Assembly: GCA_021292105.1 (NCBI GenBank)
Contig: CM037871.1
Span: forward strand, 21,758,057-21,822,056
Length of the DNA: 64,000 bases
Direction: 5' to 3'
Source: Anadara kagoshimensis
Lineage: Eukaryota > Mollusca > Bivalvia > Arcoida > Arcidae
The position numbers and the translations under genes are program-made. The notes below the pieces were generated by a model that saw only the letters and a program-made list of their open reading frames with translations, had not been told where the DNA came from and did not search any database. Of the stretch, positions 1 to 12,138 are shown one piece after another. Position 1 is the stretch's first letter; the number at the start of each line of letters is the position of its first letter.

Positions 1-189
1 GTTGTACTGGTACTTTATCTATAAACTGAAAATTTCTTTTGAATTTAACATTTTCTGAGGGGTAAATCTGGGAAGAGATCTGTGTTAATTGTTAACTTTT
101 TGGACCATGATTCTTAAAACGAGGCTCTGTATAGCAGTCAAGAAGAATTTTACTATTTTAATGGAATTTACATAAATGTAAAATTTCAG

Positions 190-3100
190 ATCCTGACACA
201 CGTATTCAAACACTTGAAGAAAAAGTTACAGGACTTGATGATAAAGTCCTTGACCTTGAGTCTGAGAATGAGGCTTTAAAGGACAGTCAAGAAAAGTTAA
301 CTACAGAGAAAGAAAACTTGATGCAACAAATAACAGTAAGTGAATACAGAATTACTAAAACTAGAAGTATCAGACAATGCGAAAAGCACCGGTCCGATGG
401 TCGTGTCTGGTAAAATGTTCTGAAAAATGTTTGATTGAGCTCAGCCAAATCTAATGATACTAACTAATCATCTCTGATTTGATTGGAGATGTTCATCAAT
501 TGTATCTATGAAATCTCTAATGCACCATAAGCAAACAGATGTCATAGTAAAGTGAAGCTAAAATTAAATTGAAAAAAGAAATGAATTGTTTATGTTTTGA
601 CAATTTCCTAAACACCATTTTATCATGCTATTCATTAAAAGTACTTTTGTAACTTTAATGTTGTTTTCTTGATTAACATGATAATCATTGTTTGGACCAA
701 ATATGGGGGTTTTTTTGCATTGCATTCTAATTCAATAATGTTATAGAAGTTTTAGCTGTATATGATGCTAGGGTTTTTGTGGCCAAGTGATCTAAAGTGC
801 CAACTTATTGATCACAGCACCTCTCACCACCAAGATCTGAATCAATAACTGACAGATCACAGATCCTGGTGTGAGAAAGCTTATCAGTTAAGTCTCTGAA
901 GGCTAGTAGATTTTTCTCTGCACTCTGGTTTTCTCTACAATCACAGAACTGACCCCCTCAGTATAAGTGAAAGAATCTTGACTTGGACATCACTCCCCTC
1001 GACTCCATGTATTAATAACTGTCCATATCCATGTAAGTTGAACTAAATATATGATTATAATGCGTAATTCTAGTATTTTAGTAAAATTTAATTTTCATTT
1101 TCTCATGATGTAGGCTTTACAACAGCAGATAGCTACAGGAACTGGTTCCCCTTCTGTTGTAGCAGCAGTACCAGTTAAAGCATCAGCAGGAAGTGGTGAA
1201 GGAGACCAGGTATAATATACAGTCAAATACAGTACAGCTTGTTGAAACTTTAACACTAATTCAGTCCCTTCATTATCTGTATCTTGACAGCTGCTTTCTA
1301 TTAGGGCAGTTGAGCTATCCATATTTCAGCCACTCTGCAGCTGAGCTTCAACTCCGTTCTGTTAGGTCTTTGTTGAACTTTCACCAGGCATGTTCTGTAA
1401 TTGCATGGTAAAATCTATTCCATATTTGTTTACACTGCTGCAGTTTGACCCTGATCAATCACATGTGAGACAGGATATTTCCTGTCATTGATCTCTATCA
1501 GTAGGCACAACACCGGTACAATGGACGAGTATACTGTATTGATTGTTAATCTTCTTAGCAAATGAAGTTGCCAGAAGATTAGCATAAAACAGATCAGAAA
1601 TACTTGCACAAACTTGTCACTGAATGAAATTGTTTATAGATTAATTCTTGAGATTGTTAAAAATGCATCTTGTCACTGATAACTGAAAAAATTGCTGGTG
1701 TGAAATTAAACAACATTCAACCAACCAAACAATTTTTACATGTATTAAATTGTTTCATTCCTTTACTTTATTCAAACACAAGGTGGTGTCTGGGCAGTCT
1801 TAAGTGCCAACTCTTAAGGAATTGAAGTGTTGTTCACAAGCTTGATCAAAAGCAGTACAAACACCTCTGTCAGCAATATATCACCATATAAAGTCAGTAA
1901 CATACAATTTCTAATTCATAAAGAGTAAACAATTACTAAATTTTTTAAACATTAATTTTATATAGGAATGTGGAGTCATTGGTCATGCTGATCTTATTAA
2001 ACAGTTAGAGGCCAAGACCAGGGAAGTGGAAGAGAAAGAAATACAAATTAAAGAATTAGATCAACGTATAGAAGAAAAAGATCAGGTATGTTGTTAGAGA
2101 TTGTGTTTTATTTTATTTATTTCAGCATTCAGACTAAAAAAGGGTCTTGCCCCGATTGTTCCCAAAACAATCATTTCACCTCCACAAAAATGTCTGTCTG
2201 TGGGACAACCCTAGCCCATTATAGTTCTGCAATAAATCTAGTTCTACTTCTTTCTCATTTATATATATATTCTTTGTCTTAATATTGTTATTTTCAAATA
2301 AAATGCATCAAGTAATAATATTATGTCAACTCAGTATTTTAAAACACAGCCCCTCATCTTAAATATTAACCAAATGATTAAGATTACAAATTTGCCTTTT
2401 TTAAATTAAGGGAAATCTTAGTTAAGGTTGATTGTAGAATTGACTTAAAGTAAGGTTTTATAGTTTTTACTGTAAACCACTTTAATTTAGTGCATACCTA
2501 GTACTTATATAAATGATTTAACTTTCTTGAAGGAACAAGCACAGTTTTATTTTAGCACACTGACATATTGTGTGCACACCAAGTCACTTATACTAGGTTT
2601 CTGCAAGTTTAAAATTATTAGTAGCCAAATTTCCAAAATTTGTGAAAATATAGTCCTTGTTAAAGGATTTTTTCAAAGATTTGTTTAAATGGGTTACTTT
2701 TTAACAAATTTCCCAGAAATTAGTAGATACTGGCAATTTTGTTTACCAAGAATGGAAACTTGGCTTGTACTCAATTATGTTGCAGTTTTATTTAAATGTA
2801 AAGGCCAAACTAAGAAAAGTGCTAAAATAAACCTGTCACTAAATTTTTTTTTTGTTTACAATATGTATTTTATTTGACAGGAACTGGAAAAGTTGAAGGA
2901 CGAGATTAAGGACATGAGGAAAGATATGATAAAGATGGCAAAACAACAAAGTAAACTAACTCAGAAACTCAAAGAACTGGATGACTTTGAAAGGACAAGG
3001 AAGTTACTAGAAGCTGTCATACATTATGTAAGAAGATCGATATAACATGATTTATTGCCAAATACCCTTATAATGACAAAACAATGACTGAACAAAATTA

Positions 3101-6100
3101 AAGATGGCAATGAATCATGTTTTACATATCAAACATTAAATAGTCTCTATTGTAAAAAAATTTCACATCAGTTTTATTTTGCTGAAAACAGAATTTCCCT
3201 TCTATTCTTGCATAGTCATTACTCCTACTACAATAATACAAAGGGTGTGAATTAATATGAAGTTGCTTTTGGTGATTGAATAAAGATATATCAAATGTTC
3301 GAAAGTAAAGTTTAATGCTGTCCTTATAATGAACAATGGCTGTTTCATGTCAGGTCTTCCTGCAACTAAATGGTGGCATTTGTGTATTAGGATGCATATT
3401 TATATAAAAACAAATTCAGTGAAAATGATACATGTACTTATTCTCTTTAGGTTCACCAAATACATGGAGACATTCCACCTGCTGGTGAGGCTGTCACAGA
3501 GAAACTTATCAAAACAGACGAGGAAGCCAAACCCTTCCTAGCAGCTAAAGAAAAAGATCAGAAAGCCGTCAACTCATGGGTAGATAAATTCAAGAAAAAA
3601 CATGGACGAGAACCATCTATTAAGGACAGGTGAGCTACAAAATAAATAAACAGGGCTTAAAAGTTGATATTGGCTCTGTAAAAGTTGTAATAAGCAGAAA
3701 CATGTGCAAAAACACACAAAATAAAACTTGAACTTGACCAATTTTAAATTTCTCCTTGTTAACTTTTTATTGGGGCTCAGTGGTAGAACATGTGCCTTGA
3801 GAGTGGGATGTCACAGTTTCAAACCCCAGCAGGGTTATAAATGTACCGGTACATGAAACTTTAAGCTACTGCTTCATTGACTGAGACTAGGTGTTATAAG
3901 AATATAGACTCCACTGATTTACCCAGTGTTAGTATAATGTGACTGGGGGAGTGGTATGCTTGTCTGTGGGTGAGGTGGCACCTTAAAGTTGCAAAGTCTG
4001 CACACTAGTACAAGACAGATCACAAAACACACTTACCCATACACAACTTTGTTCTTACATTAATCCTTAGAGACTCTTTAATAAAATTTCTTTGTCGCAA
4101 ATAGATGAAAGATTGCTGATGCGACATTTAACAACCAAACAACAACAACACTTCATTAAATCATTATTACATTAGCCACATCGTTTGTTATATTACAGGG
4201 ATGGCGAGGCAGAAAAGTTATACAAAGCATTAGAAGACAGCAATAAAGAACTACAAGATCAGAAAATCAAAGTAGAAGCATTAAAGATAATGAAAACAGG
4301 AGACTATAAGGCTGACCAATTAAAGAGGAGAAAATCTGTAACATCACTGATACAGCCAGGTATGTTAATCATATACAGTAAAACCTCAATTCATTTTCAA
4401 CAATAAACAAAACAGAATAAGGATACAATATGATAATATCACCAACTCCAAAACTGCTAAACTAAAATTTGAACCTATATTATATGATTACTGTAAAGGG
4501 GGGAATATTTGTGTAGGTAAAATTTTCACTTATTTTCCGCAAAAAATTTACCTAAGCAAAAATGTCTAAATGTCTATACCCACTTATATTGGTTACACAT
4601 AAATTGCACCCACATGAAATGCCAGATTTCAGAAATTGCAAAATTTTCACTCTTCGAAAATAATATTTGCAGGATATGAATAAAACACTGTAAACCATCT
4701 TATATTGGTTGGCACATACAGTATTTATACCTTGCTGGCTTAGTGATCTAAAGCACTGGCTTATGGATTACAATACATAATATCTCCTAGGTTCTCATCC
4801 CACTCTGGGCAGATCCTAGTGTGAAAAAGTTTGGCAGTTTACTTTCTGAAGGTAGCTGGGTTTTCTTAGGGTATTCCAGTTTTCTCCACCATCCCATAAC
4901 TATCCACCTCAATATAAATGAAAGAATCATGACTGGGACAAAAAACACTATTTATTACTCCATTGTACTCCACTCAGTCTGTAATATGACATAGAGGATC
5001 AGTACAGTGCATTTAGCTGCCAATATTTTTCTTTCATAATTTGAGCTCTTCATACACTGGTCAGAATTTTTAACAATTTATATTCATTTTCAGAAGAATC
5101 AGCGGTTGAGAAGATAGAAACCCAGATGTCAGCTCTAGATAACAAAGTCACTGATTTAGAGTCTGAGAACGATACACTAAAGAAGGATAAGTTAGATTTA
5201 CAGTCCAAAATCAGGGTATGTGTGATAAAAGTTATTTTCTGGTGACAAGTTCATAATGTAAAATCACAAATTATTGTGGGAGGATAAATTTTCACTAAAT
5301 TTTTGCAGATTTCTGGTATTTAATGTAAAAAATTTAATGGAAACAAAAAAAATTAATTATTATAACAACTAAAGGGACTTATATTACAATACAATTCTAT
5401 GAATTTTTCTTCTTACAATTTTTTTGAAGTACTGTATAATGAGAAATATTCATGGATAGAAACTTTTGTGGTTTAACATTCAGAAATGTGTTTTCATGTA
5501 CTTACTTTCACTGTTGATGAGCTGGTAGGTAAGTTCATGTGTATATTTTAAAATGTAGAAAACTTATCAATGTATCTATTTTCAACTTGAAAATCATGCA
5601 TATTAATACATCTCTTGTAATACAGAACAAAAACACAAAATTTTAACCCCAACATTATTCATTATTCTATACTGTAACTGTTTTATACAATGTGCATGAT
5701 GTGTAAAGGTTTATATGTTACTGATATACAAGGATTGGAATGTTGTTTAAAATAAAAGGAAGAAAGTTTTACTAAAAATTCATTTATATGGTTTTTCTTT
5801 AGGAGCTTGAAGCAGAAGTCAAAGAAGCCAGGAACCAGGCTGAATTACAAGCATCACTAGCCATAGGTGATCAGGATACTGAGGTAAATAATCTTGAAAT
5901 ACAATCTCATGGAAGAAATAGAATAAGGGTTGTGGTGATTGTGATGGTGGGGGGGGTGGCAAATGGTGATTTAAAACATTTGCTTACAAATTACAATGCT
6001 CCTTGTGTTCAGAACTATTGCATTCCCTAAGGAAAAGTCCTAGTGTGTTACAATTTGTCGATGAAAGTTTGTTGTTTTATTTCAGGGTACTCTAGTTTTC

Positions 6101-9100
6101 TCCACCATTATAAAACTGACTACTTTTGAAATCACAAATAATTTAGACATACAATACCCTCCCTTGTGTTCTCACTTATCACAACCTCCTTTATTATGCC
6201 ATAATTTTCCTGAATAAAAGGTGGCAATGAATCAAGGTTTTACATTGTATTGTTGTTTTGTAGGAGCTTTCTAGCCAGATAACCAATCTACAAAAACAGG
6301 TGGACGCTGTAGAAGCCTCATTGATACAGGAGAGGGCAGCACACGATAACACTAAAGACGAACTGGAAAATCTACGTAAACAAATGGAAATCACTAAAGA
6401 AGAATCAGCCAATCAGAAATCTAATACTGAAGCCGAAATGGATACCCTAAAGAAAAACATGGCCGCTGAAATCAAAGCTAGAGATGAGGTAATATACATA
6501 ATATGTACATCAAGTTGGGGGGGATGCAGATGCCATTTCTCACACAATTTAAATATTAATATTAATCCTGATGTATCATCAAATGTAAATTATATTCCAA
6601 GACAAATATTTAAATTTTGGGATGTACATGATACATGTATGATATTTCAATTCTCCTTTGTCAGATTTTATCTGCTATTTTTGCATGAAAGGATGCCATA
6701 AATGGCACACAGAAACATTTAAATTCCTATGCTATAGCAATGCAAATTTTTTATCTTTTTACTTTTGCATCATTTAAATTGTTGATTTATTGTTTTCAGA
6801 GATTCTATAAATTAAATAATAAGAAACAATTATGATTAAAATTCTTTTTGTAATTGAAAATGGAAAGAATTGAACATTTTGCACACATAACATAATGAAC
6901 AGTGTGCAAAATGTCCAATTTTATCATTTTGACAAATCAATGAGAAAAATTAATTTCATTTCTATAAAAACTTATGTTCTGATGTAACATGTGTAATGTA
7001 TTTTATTTCTTTATAGGAAATGGAAAGAATGAAATCTAGAAATGATGACCTGGAGAAAGAAAGACTGGCAAACTTACCAGTAGATACAGCTAACGAAATT
7101 AAAAATCTTCAAGCTAAAATTGTATGTATAACATACCCAAGATAAAAATGTATTACCGGTATCCTGTTTATGCATAATCTTACATTGACCTCTTTAACTT
7201 TGAGTCATCTCATAAAGGATTAATCGGCAGAATTTTCAGCTTGAAAAGTAAAATAGTGCTTATTTTGGATATTCTAAAAGATCATAATGGAATTTAATTT
7301 AAATAGAAGTGAAGCAACATCCCGCTACCTACCTACTTAATACTCTTCGTGCTGGAGTGTACGTAAGTCTGCAACCATGACTTCCATTTCTGGCTGTCTT
7401 GGGACCAGTTCCATGCTTTTGTCCCCATGTACAACATCTGTCTTGAGTCCCTTTATCAGTGGATATTCTCCACATTTCTTTTGGTCTGACTCTTTTACCT
7501 CTTGCCTGGTGGTTCCCATCACATTGCTACCCTTGGCATGGGCTCAGGGTTTGGGATGGGCTCATTCTGCAACGTTATGCCTATAATGTATTTAATCCCT
7601 TAATTGCAAATTTATTGCAGGAATTGTTAGAAAAAGAGAAGAGTACATCAGGTACAGCATCATCAGCATTACAGAACCAGATATCAGAATTAAAGACAAA
7701 GTTAGAGGCATCTAACAAAAACCTGGAGGCACAGAGATCAGCTAACAGAGAACTAGAGGTAATCGCAAAGTTTTATATAACAAAATTATAATAAAAAAAG
7801 AAAGAAAAGTAAACAACATACATATAATATAATTTTTAGCTTGCCTGTAAGAAATAAAGAAAAGCAAATGTGATGCCCCTGGCATCAGCATAGACATTGG
7901 TATTGGCATCAGATTATAAATGTTTTTATATGCACAAATGTTAACCTAAGTTTTGAATGGACAAGAGAATGGTTGCATTCAGGGTTTCAAGTTTAAAAAT
8001 TGGCTACAATTGCCATGGAAACTGACAAAATTTGAAGATCCACAATAATGGTCCAAACTGACCAGTAATGATACTTTATAGGATTTATCCACTATGAGTA
8101 GATGTGAATTTCGGGTTTCAAATATCCAAAATGGCTACCATTGTCATAGTAAGTTACAGAGACATTGTATCAGTTCAGTGATTAGGGATTTCTCGCTACG
8201 GTAAACATGATTAATTTTGTTTGAATTTTACTATTTAATCAGGGCAAAGTAAAGAACAATAAAACAGATAAAGACAAGGCAGTTAAAGAAATGGCAGTAC
8301 AGATGGAGAAGAAAGAACAACAAAGAACAAGTGAAGATAAGAAGAGAATCGGTACATTAGAAAGACGAATAAAAGAACTAGAGTCATCTGGTGTAAAACC
8401 AGCAGCAGGGGTTAGTATCTATACATATACAGTGGGACTCCATACCACCTGGTGTTTGTATTGAAATAATATTTCCGCTACATTTGGAATTTTAGTTCAC
8501 AGCATCTCACCTAACGTTTGCGTGGAACTGTATTTCCTCCACATTCGGGATTTGCACTCTCAATCATTCCAATTGTGTACCGAACTCATATTTCCATTGG
8601 ATATATCCACTTAGCATAAAAACAGCATTGTTTTGGGAATTATGGACCAAACTGTCTTCCATAAGATGCTCACATGGGTTTAATGGCAAACCTCATTTTG
8701 AAAATTTTGAAAATTTGACATAAAGGGGGGTGACATATTTATCAAGGGCATTAAAATCAGGTTTTACTGTACAACATGACACCAGATAAGTGTGAGACAT
8801 GTCATTCATGTCAGAAATAATAACTTGAATATAGGGATTGACACAAACTTAATCTGGTACCACATGATACATTAGAGAGTCTGTATTTATGGTAAAGTAT
8901 GCCGTAGCATGAGACAAGTGTTTATGTATAAGAAGCTAAGTTATTTACTGTCTTTTTGAAAAAATAAGATATTTTTTATTTGTTTTAACAGGTTGCAGTT
9001 GCAGCAGCTGTGAGTATTCAATTTATGAATTTCTAATTTAAATTTAATTGAATTTTAATTTGTTATTTTTAATTCACCAAAAGTTTTATACCTATATACT

Positions 9101-12100
9101 GTGTATTCACATTTAACACATTTTTTTAACTTATAATTCTAAAGTAAGATTTGTAAGTCTTGTCTAACATCTACGAATATAAAAATATTTCTTGCAATTT
9201 GACATCTGAGAACAAATGTTGGTAATGTCAAACGACACGATTGTTACATTCTTCTGTGATGTCTTTTACAATAGTGTTCTTGTACCTGGAATGATTGTGA
9301 TCAGTACCAGTAGCACTAATTTAGATATAATCATAGTACACAAGGTATTCCATGGGATTTATGCTATAAGTCGTAGTGAATTTACCCAAATTATAATTTG
9401 TGCAAAAATTTATACATGCCACATTTACATTAATTGAAAACAATCTTGACTAATGTCCAAAATGTCATTTGAACAGTTGGTCATTAAGTTACATGTATGA
9501 TGTATTCATTAATACAGGGTAAAGGTGGTGCTAGTGACAAAGCTTTCAGAGATCAAATCGCAGCATTAAAACGGGAAAACAACGAGCTTAATACTCGAAT
9601 TAGACAGCTAGAGACAGAACTAAGACGAGGAGGGGGAGCAGCAGTATCAAGTACAGATGATGTAAGTAAAGACAGTACATGTCAGTATACTATGAAGGGG
9701 AAATTTTTGCTAATTTCATGCTAAAGAAATAACTGCAAAATTTTGCCATGCAAAAATGTCTAACAAACAGATTAATATATCATAATATATAGAACATATG
9801 CCCATTTATATTAGTTTCACGAAATTTACACCCATGCGAAATGCCAGATTTCAGAAATTGTGAAATTTTCACCCTGTGAAAATAATACCCTTTATAGTAT
9901 ATGTACAGTACAGACCTATCGAAAGTTTAACACTGTGCTAACAAATTCAGCAGCTCATCTCTGCACCTTGTATCTAACTCTCAGCAGCTTTTTGGCAGCT
10001 GTCATCTATCTCTCAGCAGCTTTTTGGCAGCTGTCATCTATCTCTCAGCAGCTTTTTCACCACTAGCTGTCCTTTTTTTGGTTGTTCAGTAGCCCAGCTT
10101 CCATTCCTTTTCGTATGTTGAGTGTTAAACTTTCGACAGGTCTGTACTGTTTAATCAGTATAAGCTGTATCCAGTACAGAAAATGTCAGATTGAGTATGT
10201 CCAACTTGTCTTAAGGTTCTCTAAGAGGGTTAACCTCTGTCCTTCAGTCTGTAACAAAAAATTTTCCTAACAATTTTAAGCAACTTCTAACAGTTTTCTC
10301 AGCAACTAGTAAACACAGCTACTTATAATTTTGTATGCCAGTCAGTATGAGGTCACATGCTGCAAGTACTGATTTCAAGTCTGCCAGACATCTACTTCCT
10401 GTTAACCGTCTTAGTTTAATTTTCGACATTTATTGTCAGTAGTTGAAGTTAAAAAATTGGATTATTCTAAGTGAGCAGTAGCTCCCAGATTTCTTGTTAA
10501 TTACAAATTCTATCATGATTGCACCAGTATTCATTTTATTTCAGAAAAATGAGATTAAACGCAAGGAAAAGATCCTGAAGGAGTTGGAGAAGAAATATGA
10601 GATAGAGAAGAAGAAAACAGAAAGACTGGATGAGAACTTAAAGACGACAGAAGATGATCTGAAAGTTACCAAAAAGGTATAGAACTAACAAAACAAGCTG
10701 GTATCTGTCTTGATTATGTGCTACTATTTCATGTATTTAGTTGGTTGTAAATATATCAAACTACATGTATATCAAGTATTACAAAATGTACAGTCAGGTA
10801 CAGAAGTATTGATGTGTAGCACATTTCATTCAGTAGACAAGTTTCTAAAACATCGAACTGTTAGAAAATGATGTTTAAGGTGCTTGAACTTTGCCAGACT
10901 TTGCATATGCCACAGTTAATTTGCTAGAACAACCAAAAAAACATGCAAATGCTAGTCACATGATTAATGGCTTTCATTTTCACTGCAAATTAAAACATAT
11001 TACTACAAGTCTGTTGGAACAGCCTGACAAATACCATTCCACATGTATTCATACTCTAGTTACATAGTTAGGTAGTTAGTCAAAGAGTTTTATAATGCAA
11101 AACCATTGTAAATGGAATGTAAATACTGTGAACTCATTAATTTATGTGGTAGCCCAAATTTTGTTGCTTTAATTGATATCATGAACCACAATTGCACATT
11201 TCAAGGAAATAGTATATAAAGCAAATACATGTTAAACTAAAATCACATTCCACAAATTTACCACCCCAAAAATAGAAAATGGGGCATTCAAAAAATAAAT
11301 GATAATACAGTCTTTGATCATGATTAATTCAAAGTAAAAATTTTACCCTATAATAAAACTTTTTAAAATATTAATTTATAGGATAGAGATGATAAGGAAA
11401 ATGAATTAAAGAAAGTAAAGGCAGAATTAACCACACTAGGAGCGGCAGCTAAAGAAGGTGTAGAAGCAGCTACTAAAGTCAAAACATTAGAAGGTGAAAA
11501 CAAAAGTCTGGTGGCAGAGAACAAAGTACTAACAGAAAACTTCAACAGTGAAAGGGTATGTAATAAAACTAGGAGACTATATAAATGATATTTACATGTA
11601 TGTTATTCTTTTAAGTTTTCAATACAAAATAGTGAAAATGTAGGAATTATCATACTTGGTACATAAAAAGTATTTATAAATAGTAGAAACTGTCTAAACC
11701 AGGCTTAAATTGAAATTTATTTGATTTTGATACGTCAAATTTCGATTTCATGTTTTCAGAGTGTGAAAGTTATCAGATTCAAAAAGATGCCTAACTTAAG
11801 AGAGTCCCATATGACTATTCATTTGTACAATTACAATGACTTTGAGTAAAATCAAATTTCTTATTGGACAATAATGTGTTGAGTTATCAAAATTTTTTTG
11901 AATTTGTACATACAGTGAAATATGTAAACAAAGACTGCCAGCAGGATGTAAGAAATATGGACTTTAATAGATAGGTGGTCTTTTTTTATAAAACAAAACG
12001 ATCCAAAAACATAAATGGACAAGTGGTTTTTATATAGAGATTATTTTTAGCTAAAATACGAGGAATAGGAAACGTAAACCATATATTGAACAGAACTTTG

Positions 12101-12106
12101 TTTTTG

Positions 12107-12138
<32 letters not shown>

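Larger units (their letters stand above)
190..11555 (+). other. Coiled-coil stalk of the kinesin (exons 1-16)
   Basis: Sixteen exons encode a Lys/Glu/Leu-rich heptad-like stalk. Many exons are multiples of 3 and open with a Glu codon straight after the acceptor (for example 5803, 6264, 7017 and 7621), so several could be skipped without a frameshift. Two stretches break the coil. One is a Gly/Ala/Val linker spanning exons 2-3. The other is a segment across 3451-4359 that reads [11 protein letters not shown] after a helix; this 'GR-x-P-x-x-x-D' pattern occurs at the end of helices in other coiled-coil proteins. A second flexible hinge, rich in Ala and Gly, is built by exons 12-14 around an 18-bp microexon. 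Confidence 0.85.
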
